From Streptomyces formicae (GTDB lineage Bacteria; Actinomycetota; Actinomycetes; Streptomycetales; Streptomycetaceae), in NCBI RefSeq assembly GCF_002556545.1, contig NZ_CP022685.1, forward strand, positions 992,001 to 1,056,000: a stretch of DNA of 64,000 nucleotides, given 5' to 3'. Within the stretch, counting starts at the first letter, position 1, and each line of letters opens with the position of its first letter. A program made the translations under genes and the position numbers. Below, in pieces: positions 33,571 to 42,211 of this stretch. The notes under the pieces are model-generated. The model was not told where the DNA came from and did no database searches. It saw nothing but the letters and a program-made list of their open reading frames with translations.

Positions 33571-34953
33571 ATGAGTGCCGTACTCGGCCTGCTGGCCGTC
33601 CTGGTCCTGACCGCGGGCACGGGCTACTTCGTCGCCCAGGAATTCGCCTACGTCGCCGCCGACCGGCTCGCCCTCGCGCGTGAGGCGGCCGCGGGCGACA
33701 AGCGGGCCGCCCGCGCCCTCCAGGTCCTGGAGAAGCTCTCCTTCATGCTGTCCGGCGCGCAGCTGGGCATCACCGTCACCGGGCTGGTCGTCGGCTTCCT
33801 CGCGGAGCCGTCGGTGTCCGCGCTGCTCAGGCCCGCGCTGGAGGGCACGGGGCTGTCGGACGGCACTGTCTCCGCCATCTCCGTAGTGGTCGGTTTCGTG
33901 GTCGCCACCGTGGTCCAGATGGTCCTGGGCGAGCTGGCGCCGAAGAACCTCGCGCTGGCCGTCCCCGAACGCCTCGCCAAGTCGCTCGCCGCCTCCACGC
34001 TCGCGTACCTGAAGGTCGTCGGGCCGCTGGTGCGCGTCTTCGACGGCGCGGCCAACCGCATCCTGCGCAGGATCGGCATCGAGCCGGTCGAGGAGCTGCA
34101 CCACGGCGCGACCCTGGAGGAGCTCAGCCACCTGATCGGCGAGTCCCACAAGGAGGGCGAGCTGCCCCGGGAGACCGCCGAGCTGCTCGACCACGTCCTG
34201 GAGTTCTCCGAGCGCACCCTCGACGAGGTGATGGTGCCGCGCGCGGACGCCGTCTTCGTCCGCAAGGACGCCAGCGCCACCGAGGCCGTGGAGCTGATCG
34301 CCAAGCACGGGCACTCCAACTACCCGGTCCTCGGCGACCACCCCGACGACGTGGCGGGCGTCCTCGGCGTACGCGAACTGATGCGGCTGCCCGCCGCCCG
34401 CTTCGAGCGGATCACGGCGGGCGACGCGGCCCGCCGACCGCTCTTCCTGCCCGACACGCTGCCGCTGCCGGAGGCGGTGGCGCAGATGCGTGAGCGCGAC
34501 GACGAGTTCGCGGTGGTCCTCGACGAGCACGGCGGCGTCGCCGGGGTCGTCACGTACGAGGACATCGCCGAGGAACTCGTCGGTGACATCGCCGACGAGT
34601 CCGACACGGTCGTCGCCCCCGCCGTCGCCGACGGCGCGGGGTGGCTGGTGGCCGCGGGCCGCCGTCTGGACGAGATCGCCGACGCCACCGGCATCGACCT
34701 GCCCGAGGAAGAGGACTACGACACCGTGGCCGGACTGATCGTCGACCGGCTCGGGCGCTTCCCGACCGTCGGGGACCGACTCACCGTCGACCTGCCGGAC
34801 GGCGGCACGGCGGCCATCGCCGTACTCGCCCTGGACCGGCACGTGCCGGAGCGGGTGCGGGTGGAGCGCCTGCCGGATGCCGGTGGCGGGACGGACGCGG
34901 GCAGCACTGACGCCGACGGAACCGGTTCCGCGGGCAAGGGGGCCACCGCATGA
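33571..34953 (+). CDS. CNNM/CorC family transporter, long form 2
   Basis: A 460-residue paralogue with the same order as long form 1: CNNM membrane domain (LGITVTGLVVGFLAEPSVSA, LGELAPKNLALAVPERLAKS), CBS pair (about 205-340) and CorC_HlyC domain (GAGWLVAAGRRLDEIADATG, DYDTVAGLIVDRLG). ATG at 33571. The C-terminal tail adds about 20 Gly/Asp/Thr-rich residues. It overlaps the short form 2 start (ATGA). Confidence 0.88.
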   Translation: MSAVLGLLAVLVLTAGTGYFVAQEFAYVAADRLALAREAAAGDKRAARALQVLEKLSFMLSGAQLGITVTGLVVGFLAEPSVSALLRPALEGTGLSDGTVSAISVVVGFVVATVVQMVLGELAPKNLALAVPERLAKSLAASTLAYLKVVGPLVRVFDGAANRILRRIGIEPVEELHHGATLEELSHLIGESHKEGELPRETAELLDHVLEFSERTLDEVMVPRADAVFVRKDASATEAVELIAKHGHSNYPVLGDHPDDVAGVLGVRELMRLPAARFERITAGDAARRPLFLPDTLPLPEAVAQMRERDDEFAVVLDEHGGVAGVVTYEDIAEELVGDIADESDTVVAPAVADGAGWLVAAGRRLDEIADATGIDLPEEEDYDTVAGLIVDRLGRFPTVGDRLTVDLPDGGTAAIAVLALDRHVPERVRVERLPDAGGGTDAGSTDADGTGSAGKGATA

Positions 34954-35972
34954 GCTTCCCCATGGCTCTCTTCGTCACGCTGCTGCTCCTCATCGGCAGC
35001 GGGTTCTTCGTCGCCGCCGAGTTCGCCCTGGTCGCCGCCAAGCGGCACCGCGTGGAGCAGGCCGCCGCCCAGGGGCAGCGCGGCGCGAAATCGGCCCTTG
35101 CGGGCATGCGGGAGCTCTCCCTGATGCTGGCCGGTGCCCAACTGGGCATCACCGTCTGCACCCTGGGCCTCGGTTCCCTGTCCAAGCCCGCGATCTCGCA
35201 CGAACTCGATCCCCTCCTGGCGAAGCTCGGCCTGCCCGCCGGGCTGAGCTACGGCATCGCCTTCGCCCTCGCGATGATCGTCGTGGTGTTCCTGCACATG
35301 GTGGTCGGCGAGATGGCCCCCAAGTCCTGGGCCATCGCGCACCCCGAGCGCTCCGCGATGCTGCTCACGCCGCCGTTCCGGGCCGTGGTCAAGGTCGTAC
35401 GGCCGCTGATCTGGGTCCTCAACAAGGTGAGCAACGCCCTGGTGCGGATGTGCCGGGTCACCCCGCGCGACGAGCTCGCCTCGGTCCACAACCGCGAGCA
35501 ACTCACCCACCTCGTCACGGAGTCGGAGCGGCTCGGGCTGATCAGCGCGATCGACTCGGAGCTGATCACCAGCTCCCTGACCGCGCCGCAGAGTCCGGTG
35601 GGCGATCTCCAGACGCCTACCGACCGGATCACCTCGGTGCCCGCGACGGCGGGTCTCGACGAGGTCCTCCAGGTGGCGTCGGGCAGCGACCGCACCCGTC
35701 TCCTGGTCCGTGACGGCGCCACGGTCGTCGGCTCCGTGCACGCCCGGGACGTCCTCGTCGCCCGCGCGCGGGGCCGGGCGGGCACCGCCCGCGAGCTGGC
35801 CAGACCGGTGCCCGAACTGTCCGCGCACGACTCGGTGGCCCACGCCGTCGAGACGCTCCGCCAGCGCCGCGCGACGCTGGCCGTGGTCGGCGACGAATCG
35901 GGCAGGCTCACCGGCCTCGTCAGCCTGGACGATCTGCTCGCCCGTCTGATGGAGCCGGGCCGGGCGGCATGA
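34950..35972 (+). CDS. CNNM/CorC family transporter, short form 2
   Basis: A 340-residue paralogue with CNNM helices (AEFALVAAKRHRVEQAAAQG, LHMVVGEMAPKSWAIAHPER) and a CBS pair, ending right after CBS (GLVSLDDLLARLMEPGRAA). It lacks CorC_HlyC, exactly as short form 1. ATG at 34950 overlaps the long form 2 stop. The two-by-two pattern argues for duplication of an ancestral long/short pair. Confidence 0.87.
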   Translation: MSFPMALFVTLLLLIGSGFFVAAEFALVAAKRHRVEQAAAQGQRGAKSALAGMRELSLMLAGAQLGITVCTLGLGSLSKPAISHELDPLLAKLGLPAGLSYGIAFALAMIVVVFLHMVVGEMAPKSWAIAHPERSAMLLTPPFRAVVKVVRPLIWVLNKVSNALVRMCRVTPRDELASVHNREQLTHLVTESERLGLISAIDSELITSSLTAPQSPVGDLQTPTDRITSVPATAGLDEVLQVASGSDRTRLLVRDGATVVGSVHARDVLVARARGRAGTARELARPVPELSAHDSVAHAVETLRQRRATLAVVGDESGRLTGLVSLDDLLARLMEPGRAA

Positions 35973-36029
35973 CGCGAGAGAGCGGCGCTTCCCCCGCGAC
36001 ACTTGTCGGGCGATGCTCGATCCTGGGCA

Positions 36030-36057
36030 CGGGCCGGTCATCGCCCTGACCGGCCCG
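36030..36057 (+). terminator. Terminator between CNNM cluster and dha operon
   Basis: An 11-bp perfect stem: CGGGCCGGTCA (36030-36040) and TGACCGGCCCG (36047-36057), loop of 6 bases. It separates the CNNM cluster from dhaK. Confidence 0.78.
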
Positions 36058-36093
36058 CCGCACCCGGCTCTTTCGGATATCTCGGAGGTACGC

Positions 36094-37086
36094 ATGAAGA
36101 TGCTGATCAACGTGGCGGAGACCGTCGTCGCCGATGCCCTGCGCGGCATGGCGGCCGCGCATCCCGAGCTGGCGATCGACGTCGAGAACCGGGTGATCGT
36201 CCGCAGGGACGCTCCTGTCGCGGGGAAGGTCGCTCTCGTCTCGGGCGGCGGGTCGGGGCACGAACCGCTGCACGGCGGGTTCGTGGGCCCCGGGATGCTC
36301 TCGGCGGCCTGCCCCGGAGAAGTGTTCACCTCGCCCGTGCCCGACCAGATGGTGCGGGCCGCCGCCGCCGTGGACAGCGGGGCCGGTGTGCTGTTCATCG
36401 TGAAGAACTACACGGGCGACGTGCTCAACTTCGACATGGCCGCCGAGCTCGCCGAGGACGAGGGCGTCCAGGTCGCCAAGGTCCTCGTCAACGACGACGT
36501 CGCGGTCACCGACAGCCTGTTCACGGCGGGGCGGCGCGGCACCGGCGCGACCCTCTTCGTGGAGAAGATCGCGGGAGCCGCCGCGGAGGCGGGCATGCCC
36601 TTGGAGCGGGTCGAGGCGATCGCCCGGCGGGTGAACGAGAACGCGCGCAGCTTCGGCGTCGCGCTGAGCGCGTGCACCACCCCGGCGAAGGGCAGCCCCA
36701 CCTTCGACCTGCCCGGCGGGGAACTGGAGTTGGGCATCGGCATCCACGGCGAGCCGGGGCGTGAACGGCGCCCCATGATGACCTCGCGGGAGATCGCCGA
36801 CTTCGCCGTGCACGCCGTCCTGGAGGACCTCGACCCGCGCAGCCCGGTGCTCGTCCTCGTCAACGGCATGGGCGCCACTCCCCTGCTGGAGCTGTACGGC
36901 TTCAACGCAGAGGTCCAGCGCGTGCTCCTGGAACGCGGCGTACCGGTGGCCCGCACGCTCGTCGGCAACTACGTGACCTCGCTGGACATGGCGGGCGCCT
37001 CCGTGACGCTGTGCCAGGTCGACGAGGAGCTGCTGCGGCTGTGGGACGCGCCGGTGCGTACGGCCGGGCTGCGCTGGGGTAGGTGA
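36094..37086 (+). CDS. dhaK: Dihydroxyacetone kinase subunit DhaK
   Basis: A 330-residue DhaK. The loop GGGSGHEPLHGGFVGPGM binds substrate, and His218 (GIGIHGEPG) is the residue that holds dihydroxyacetone covalently. I chose ATG at 36094 with GGAGG upstream. DhaK with DhaL and DhaM forms the PEP-dependent dihydroxyacetone kinase: DhaM takes phosphate from HPr and passes it to ADP on DhaL. EI and HPr genes are not in the window. The next gene dhaL starts 60 bases later. Confidence 0.94.
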   Translation: MKMLINVAETVVADALRGMAAAHPELAIDVENRVIVRRDAPVAGKVALVSGGGSGHEPLHGGFVGPGMLSAACPGEVFTSPVPDQMVRAAAAVDSGAGVLFIVKNYTGDVLNFDMAAELAEDEGVQVAKVLVNDDVAVTDSLFTAGRRGTGATLFVEKIAGAAAEAGMPLERVEAIARRVNENARSFGVALSACTTPAKGSPTFDLPGGELELGIGIHGEPGRERRPMMTSREIADFAVHAVLEDLDPRSPVLVLVNGMGATPLLELYGFNAEVQRVLLERGVPVARTLVGNYVTSLDMAGASVTLCQVDEELLRLWDAPVRTAGLRWGR

Positions 37087-37145
37087 CCCGTCGGCACCCA
37101 CCTGCACGCGAACATGCCCGAACACGGACAACGCAAGGAGATTCT

Positions 37146-37772
37146 GTGCTCGACGCCGACTTCTTCCGCCGCTGGATGACGGCCGCCGCGGCCGCCGTCG
37201 ACCGTGAGGCGGACCGGCTCACTGAGCTGGACTCGCCCATCGGCGACGCCGACCACGGCAGCAATCTGCAACGCGGCTTCACCGCCGTCGCCGCCGTCAT
37301 CGAGAAGGACGCCCCCGCTACGCCGGGCGCCGTCCTGACGCTGGCCGGGCGACAGCTGATCTCCACGGTGGGCGGCGCGTCGGGGCCGCTCTACGGCACG
37401 CTGCTGCGCCGCACCGGCAAGGCGCTCGGCGACGCCGCCGAGGTCGAGGAGGCCGCGTTCGCCGACGCGTTGCTCACCGGAGTGGACGCGGTGGCCGCGC
37501 TCGGCGGCGCCGCGCCCGGCGACAAGACGATGCTGGACGCGCTCGTCCCCGCCGTCGACGCGCTCGGCACGTCCTTCGCCGCCGCTCGGGACGCCGCGCG
37601 CGAGGGCGCCCTCGCGACCACTCCGCTCCAGGCGCGCAAGGGCCGCGCCAGCTATCTGGGCGAGCGCAGCGTCGGGCACCAGGACCCCGGCGCCACCTCG
37701 TCCGCCCTGCTCTTCGAGGCGCTCGCCGAGACGGCGGACGCCAACAACACCTCGGAGGCCGACCGTGGCTGA
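37146..37772 (+). CDS. dhaL: Dihydroxyacetone kinase ADP-binding subunit DhaL
   Basis: A 208-residue DhaL. The Mg-ADP-binding aspartates lie in ELDSPIGDADHGSNLQRG (Asp29, Asp34, Asp36). The GTG start at 37146 is placed by AAGGAG 5 bases upstream; the frame opens earlier without a site. Its stop overlaps the dhaM start by 8 bases, so the genes are coupled. Confidence 0.93.
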   Translation: MLDADFFRRWMTAAAAAVDREADRLTELDSPIGDADHGSNLQRGFTAVAAVIEKDAPATPGAVLTLAGRQLISTVGGASGPLYGTLLRRTGKALGDAAEVEEAAFADALLTGVDAVAALGGAAPGDKTMLDALVPAVDALGTSFAAARDAAREGALATTPLQARKGRASYLGERSVGHQDPGATSSALLFEALAETADANNTSEADRG

Positions 37773-38175
37773 CGACAAGCTGGTCGGCATCGTCCTCGTC
37801 TCGCACAGCGGTCCCGTCGCCGAAGCGGTCGTCGACCTCGCGCGGGGACTCGCGGGCGGCGGCGGCACCGCGCCGGTGGCCGCGGCGGGCGGTACGGAGG
37901 ACGGCGGGCTCGGCACCAGCTCCGACCTCATCGCGGCGGCCGCCGCCGAGGTGGACCGCGGCGCGGGCGTCGCGATCCTCACCGACCTCGGCAGCGCGGT
38001 CCTCACGGTGAAGGCGCTGCTCGCGGAGGGCGACGAACTCCCGGAGGGCGCACGCCTGGTGGACGCGCCCTTCGTGGAGGGCGCGGTCGCCGCCGTGGTC
38101 ACCGCGTCGGCCGGTGCCGACATCGCCGCGGTCGAGGCGGCGGCCGCGGAGGCGTACTCCTACCGGAAGGTGTGA
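37765..38175 (+). CDS. dhaM: Dihydroxyacetone kinase phosphotransfer subunit DhaM
   Basis: A 136-residue single-domain EIIA-mannose-like protein. The phospho-accepting His is His14 in LVSHSGPVAEAV. Unlike E. coli DhaM it has no HPr or EI domain, so external HPr is needed. The GTG start at 37765 overlaps dhaL. It is the last gene of the operon and converges closely (17 bases) with the GH75 gene. Confidence 0.92.
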   Translation: MADDKLVGIVLVSHSGPVAEAVVDLARGLAGGGGTAPVAAAGGTEDGGLGTSSDLIAAAAAEVDRGAGVAILTDLGSAVLTVKALLAEGDELPEGARLVDAPFVEGAVAAVVTASAGADIAAVEAAAAEAYSYRKV

Positions 38176-38192
38176 GCCGACCGCCGGTTCCG

Positions 38193-39080
38193 CTAGTTCT
38201 GTCGCACGAACCGCCGGGCCAGCGCCTCGCCCCTGGCGACCGCTGCCCGGTGGCTCTCGATGGGCGTCGCCTTCGGGCCCTTGAAGACGACGTACGTGAC
38301 GCCGGAGTCCACGCCGCCCCTCTTCGGATCGGCCCTGATGCCGAGCGCCTTGGCGGTCGCGTACGACGCCTCGCCGATGAGGTCCGTGGGCCCGGTGTCG
38401 CCGACGACGGCGTACTGCACCTTGTCACGGTGGATCACGGCGGCGACCGTGCCGCCGGTGATGCCGTGCGCGGCGTGCTTCCAGCGGCGGCTCGCACCCG
38501 GCACCACGACGTAGGGCAGGTGTTCCGCGTCGAGTTGGCGGCCGTCGGACTGCTGGAAGGCCGTGGCGTGGAAGAAGAGCGGGTCGGTGCGCCGGTTGCA
38601 GGCCTTGGTCGGCCGCCCGTCGCAGTCGATGTCCATGTCGGCCTTCCAGAAGACCGCGCCGCGCTTCGCGCACACGGGTACGGTCGCGCGGGCGCCGTCG
38701 TCCGTACGGAACTTCCCGTGCGAGATCTGTCGGCAGGACCCGGTCCTCGCGAGCAGGTCGGCGGCCCGCACGGAGCCTTCCTCGGCCGGAGCGGCTGGGG
38801 CGCCTTGGGCACCCGAGGTGACGGGCGCGGCCGCGGCTTCCGGGACTGCCGAAGCGAGCACTCGCGGTGCTCCCCTGTACCCCCGGACCTCGTACCCCCG
38901 GCCCTCGGACCTCCCGCCCTCGCTCTCGCCCGGCCCGGACCCTCGGCCCGAACTCGCCACGTCGTCAGGGGACTTGACGACCGGTTCGGCCAACGGCTGC
39001 TGGGCCGCCGCGGGGAACGACGCGGGGGCAAGGAGCGCGGCCCCGGCAGCGGCGGCCAGGGCCGCCGTTCTGGTACGCAC
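38193..39080 (-). CDS. Secreted GH75 chitosanase (fungal-type)
   Basis: A 295-residue exported enzyme. A Sec signal (VRTRTAALAAAAGAALLAPA, then SFPAAA) and a Gly/Ala/Ser-rich linker (about 30-110) precede the GH75 domain: GAVFWKADMDIDCDG (141-155), DPLFFHATAFQQSDG and VVGDTGPTDLIGEASYATAK. Family 75 enzymes cut chitosan and are typical of fungi and some actinomycetes. The GTG at 39080 is chosen because the signal begins there, with AAGGG upstream. The 199-base gap to the FN3 lipoprotein holds divergent promoters, no palindrome that I trust. Confidence 0.85.
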   Translation of the reverse strand: MRTRTAALAAAAGAALLAPASFPAAAQQPLAEPVVKSPDDVASSGRGSGPGESEGGRSEGRGYEVRGYRGAPRVLASAVPEAAAAPVTSGAQGAPAAPAEEGSVRAADLLARTGSCRQISHGKFRTDDGARATVPVCAKRGAVFWKADMDIDCDGRPTKACNRRTDPLFFHATAFQQSDGRQLDAEHLPYVVVPGASRRWKHAAHGITGGTVAAVIHRDKVQYAVVGDTGPTDLIGEASYATAKALGIRADPKRGGVDSGVTYVVFKGPKATPIESHRAAVARGEALARRFVRQN

Positions 39081-39279
39081 GAGAAGGAACCCTTCGTAGG
39101 GGACATGTGACGGGTTGTGAGCCGGTAGCGGCTTCAGGGCCAGATATCCCAATCTGCACCCCGTCGTATGCCCCATCCGGCATTCGGGGCCCGGACGGCG
39201 GACGCCCCGCCTCTTGATGTGCCCCCGTCACCTGTGTCAAATAGGTCCGGACCAATGCCGTCGAGTGGAAGGCAGCACC

Positions 39280-40269
39280 GTGCGACGGACCCCGCACCTG
39301 TCCACCCCCCTGACCCTGCTGACCGCCCTGGCCGTCACCGCTCTCGGCGGCTGCGCGTGGGGCGGCGGCGACGGCCAGGACACCAGTCCGCCCGCCGCGC
39401 CCCGCGGCCTCACCGTGCAGGCGGGCAGCGCCACCACGGCCCACGTCATGTGGAACCAGGCCACCGACGACACCGCGGTGACCGGGTACGAGGTGTACCG
39501 CGACGCCAAGAAGGTCAAGCGCGTGCCGGGCGGGCAGCACATGGTGGACATCGTCGGCCTGGAGCCCTCCACCACGTACTCCTTCACCGTCCGCGCCCGC
39601 GACGCCGAGGGCAACGTCAGCGAGGACAGCAGAAAGCTCTCCGTCACGACGCCCAAGGCGACCGCGGCCGACCACGAGGCGCCGTCGCGGCCCGGGCGGC
39701 TCCGGGGCGAGGCGGCGGGCAGCAGGGCGGCCTCGCTCTCCTGGGGCAAGTCGTCGGACAACCAGAAGGTGGCCTCGTACGAGATCTACCAGGGCACCTC
39801 GAAGATCCACAGCGTCGGCGGGGCGCAGACCGCGACGCTGGTGACCGGCCTGCGTCCGAACACGACGTACGTCTTCACGGTCAAGGCGCGCGACGCGGCC
39901 GACAACTTCTCGCCCGCGAGTCGGCAGGTGCGCCTCACCACCGCGGCGGGCAAGGACGGCGGCCGCGCCACCGCGCCGTCCGACTTCCGCGCGACGACGC
40001 ACCGCGCCGACGGGGCGTACTACATCGACCTGGCCTGGACCCCGCCGGACACCGGCGGCGCGGTGGCGGAGTATCAGATCCAGCTGGACGGCCGCACCGT
40101 CACCTCGCTCGTCTTCGGCGGCACGGCGCCGAGCGACAAGGCCGAGCACAGCTTCTACATCGGCGAGAAGGCCGGGGAGCGGCATCGGGTCCGGATCCGC
40201 CCGAAGCTGCCCGACGGGACGTGGGGCGGCTACTCGCCCGAGCGGACGGTCACCACGGGACGCCCCTGA
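39280..40269 (+). CDS. Lipoprotein with three fibronectin type III domains
   Basis: A 329-residue surface protein. A lipoprotein signal (lipobox LGGC, Cys25) is followed by three FN3-like domains (about 35-125, 134-220 and 232-325). FN3 modules act as spacers or carbohydrate-interaction domains on secreted enzymes; here there is no catalytic domain, so it may be an adhesin or scaffold. GTG at 39280 has GGAAGG upstream. Its 3' end overlaps the PadR gene on the other strand by 40 bases. It is divergent from the GH75 gene. Confidence 0.87.
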   Translation: MRRTPHLSTPLTLLTALAVTALGGCAWGGGDGQDTSPPAAPRGLTVQAGSATTAHVMWNQATDDTAVTGYEVYRDAKKVKRVPGGQHMVDIVGLEPSTTYSFTVRARDAEGNVSEDSRKLSVTTPKATAADHEAPSRPGRLRGEAAGSRAASLSWGKSSDNQKVASYEIYQGTSKIHSVGGAQTATLVTGLRPNTTYVFTVKARDAADNFSPASRQVRLTTAAGKDGGRATAPSDFRATTHRADGAYYIDLAWTPPDTGGAVAEYQIQLDGRTVTSLVFGGTAPSDKAEHSFYIGEKAGERHRVRIRPKLPDGTWGGYSPERTVTTGRP

Positions 40270-40805
40270 AGCACGGCGGCGGCGCGTCGGCACCAGTCGC
40301 GGGACTCCCGCTCGAAGGCCAGGCCGCGCAGACAGGTCAGATAGGGGCCGACGCGCTCGCCGGCGCGCAGGAAGTCGTCCTCGTCGGCGCCGCCGCGCAG
40401 CCGCACCAGGAGCTTCTCCAGGACCTCGATCTTCGCGTCGGCGATCGCGGCCCGCTCCTGGAGCTGCTCGATCACCGGCGCGGCGGCGACGCCGTCCACG
40501 GCCTGCACCTTCACCAGGAGGTCGTCGCGGATGAACGACGGCTTCGCGGCGCGGGCGGCGAACCGCTCCATCTCGGCGAGTCCTTCGCCGGTCACCCGGA
40601 AGAGCCGCTTGTTCGGGCGCCCTTCCTGGACGACCTCACGCCCGGCGACAAGACCTTCCGCCTCCAGCTTGGCCAGCTCGGCGTAGAGCTGCTGCGGCAG
40701 CGCGTGCCAGAAGTTGGCCACGCCGATGTCGAAGCCCTTGGCCAGCTGGTAGCCGCTGTACTCGCCGTCGAGGAGTGCCGCGAGCACCGCGTGTCGCAGA
40801 GCCAT
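40230..40805 (-). CDS. PadR-family transcriptional regulator
   Basis: A 191-residue PadR protein. The N-terminal winged helix (MALRHAVLAALLDGEYSGYQ, then LAKGFDIGV) is followed by a helical C-terminal dimerisation region (about 90-185) of the vir_act_alpha_C type. PadR proteins repress phenolic-acid or antibiotic resistance genes. It is divergent from an NTF2-like gene with a 38-base palindrome in the gap, a strong sign of autoregulation. It overlaps the FN3 lipoprotein gene tail-to-tail by 40 bases. Confidence 0.9.
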   Translation of the reverse strand: MALRHAVLAALLDGEYSGYQLAKGFDIGVANFWHALPQQLYAELAKLEAEGLVAGREVVQEGRPNKRLFRVTGEGLAEMERFAARAAKPSFIRDDLLVKVQAVDGVAAAPVIEQLQERAAIADAKIEVLEKLLVRLRGGADEDDFLRAGERVGPYLTCLRGLAFERESRDWCRRAAAVLQGRPVVTVRSGE

Positions 40806-40845
40806 CGCCCGGTTCCCCTTCCCTTGCGCCGTCTCGTACCCCCAT

Positions 40846-40883
40846 CATAGTCATCGATCTGACTAGTCAGATTGATGACTATG
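40846..40883. promoter_or_regulatory. 38-base palindrome, probable PadR operator
   Basis: Outer arms CATAGTCATC (40846-40855) and GATGACTATG (40874-40883) are perfect inverses. The central ATCTGACTAGTCAGAT (40857-40872) is also perfectly palindromic. Only the single bases at 40856 and 40873 (G and T) fail to pair. It lies in the gap between padR and the NTF2-like gene. A symmetric element of this length suggests dimer-of-dimers binding. Confidence 0.85.
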
Positions 40884-40913
40884 GCTCTAGGGCCAGTGAA
40901 CGATGGAGGACCC

Positions 40914-41357
40914 ATGACGCACCCCACCGCCGCACGCTTCCGTGCCGTCGTCGAGAAGGGCGACCTCGACGCGCTGGAGGAGCTGTTCACCCCGGACGTC
41001 CGCTTGTACAGCCCCGTGAAGTTCACGCCCTTCGAGGGGCGGCCGATGGTGCTCGGCCTCTTCGGCGTGCTCCTGCGCACCTTCGAGGACTTCCGGTACG
41101 TCGGGTCGTTCGCCGGGGAGTCGCGGACGAGCTCCGACGGCGCCGAGGCGGAATCGGCCGTCCTGCTCTTCCGTACGACCGTGAACGGCAAGGAGATCCA
41201 CGGCATCGACCTGCTGCACTTCGACGAGCAGGGTCTGATCAAGGAGTTCACCGTGATGGTGCGGCCGCAGTCCGCCGTCCAGGCGCTCGGCCAGGCGGTG
41301 TACGCGGGACTCGTCGCCGAGGGCCTGGCCCCGGCGCCGGGGGCGGACGCCGTGTAG
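40914..41357 (+). CDS. SnoaL/NTF2-like protein
   Basis: A 147-residue alpha+beta cone protein of the NTF2/SnoaL type: FRAVVEKGDLDALEELFTPD, VRLYSPVKFTPFEGRPMVLG and the C-terminal FTVMVRPQSAVQALGQAV. Such proteins are often polyketide cyclases, isomerases or simple ligand binders; no biosynthetic cluster is nearby, so the role is unknown. ATG at 40914 has GGAGGAC upstream. It is probably the repressed target of the divergent PadR regulator. Confidence 0.85.
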   Translation: MTHPTAARFRAVVEKGDLDALEELFTPDVRLYSPVKFTPFEGRPMVLGLFGVLLRTFEDFRYVGSFAGESRTSSDGAEAESAVLLFRTTVNGKEIHGIDLLHFDEQGLIKEFTVMVRPQSAVQALGQAVYAGLVAEGLAPAPGADAV

Positions 41358-41557
41358 TCGCGTCCCGTCACCCGAGCGGGCCGTGACGCCGGGTCAGCTC
41401 TCCGCCGTACGAAGGATTCCGTCACCTGCCCGGAGGCCGTCCGCATGCGGACCCCGGCGACGGCACGTTGGCTCTTCGTCAGGTAGCACGGGCGTTCCCC
41501 CCAATCCTCGGCGGCGCATGGGTTGTACCGCCTCCCGTGTCACCGGAGGGCAGACTC

Positions 41558-42052
41558 ATGCGTACCACTCAGATACTCGTCCGCTCCGGCCTGATCGTCG
41601 CCGCCGCCGCGCTGCCGCTGGCCCTGGCCGCTCCCGCGTCCGCGGGAGGCGGCATCACCGTGACGGCCACCGGCTCGACCGTGCAGGTCACGGGGGCCTG
41701 CGCCGGTGGCACGGCCTCCCTGATGGGCGGCAACAACGCCAGCTTCGCCGGTGGCCAACAGGTGGGGATCAGCAACGGCGGCGGTACCTGGCAGAACGTC
41801 AGTCCAGGGAGCTACACCGTGCTGGTCAGCTGCCCGGACGGCAGCAACGCCGGGCCTCGGACCGTCACCGTCGGCACCGCGCCGACGACCTCCTCGACCT
41901 CCGCGCCCTCGCGCGGCGTCCGGGGCGGGCTCGGGGGCGGTACGGAGGACCGGGGCACGCTGACGCTCGTCGCCGGCGGGGCCCTGGTGGCCGCGGCGGC
42001 GACCGGCGGCGTCTGGTACCTGCGGCGCCGGAGCGCCAACAACCGGGCCTGA
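41558..42052 (+). CDS. Exported surface protein with C-terminal membrane anchor
   Basis: A 164-residue protein. A signal peptide (MRTTQILVRSGLIVAAAALP, then LALAAPASA) precedes a Gly/Ser/Thr-rich beta domain (about 34-105). A Thr/Ser/Gly linker and a hydrophobic anchor (LVAGGALVAAAATGGVWYL) with RRR follow. There is no LPXTG-like motif, so it is a single-pass membrane protein with the bulk outside. GGAGGG lies 7 bases before the ATG. I do not recognise the domain. Confidence 0.78.
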   Translation: MRTTQILVRSGLIVAAAALPLALAAPASAGGGITVTATGSTVQVTGACAGGTASLMGGNNASFAGGQQVGISNGGGTWQNVSPGSYTVLVSCPDGSNAGPRTVTVGTAPTTSSTSAPSRGVRGGLGGGTEDRGTLTLVAGGALVAAAATGGVWYLRRRSANNRA

Positions 42053-42088
42053 CGGCGGGCCACGGAGAGAACACCGCACCACCGGCTG

Positions 42089-42118
42089 CCGCCCGCCCGT
42101 TTCGCTCCGGGTGGGCGG
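42089..42118 (+). terminator. Terminator after surface protein gene
   Basis: CCGCCCGCCCG (42089-42099) pairs with CGGGTGGGCGG (42108-42118), with one G-T pair and a short loop. It follows the stop of the surface protein gene and precedes the sugar isomerase gene. Confidence 0.72.
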
Positions 42119-42211
42119 CGGTCGCATGTCCCGGTCACCCGCGCCGGGGCACTCTTGCCCGCCCCGGTGAACCGACTTACCGTCCTCCCAGCCGACAGGG
42201 AGGGCGCGCTC

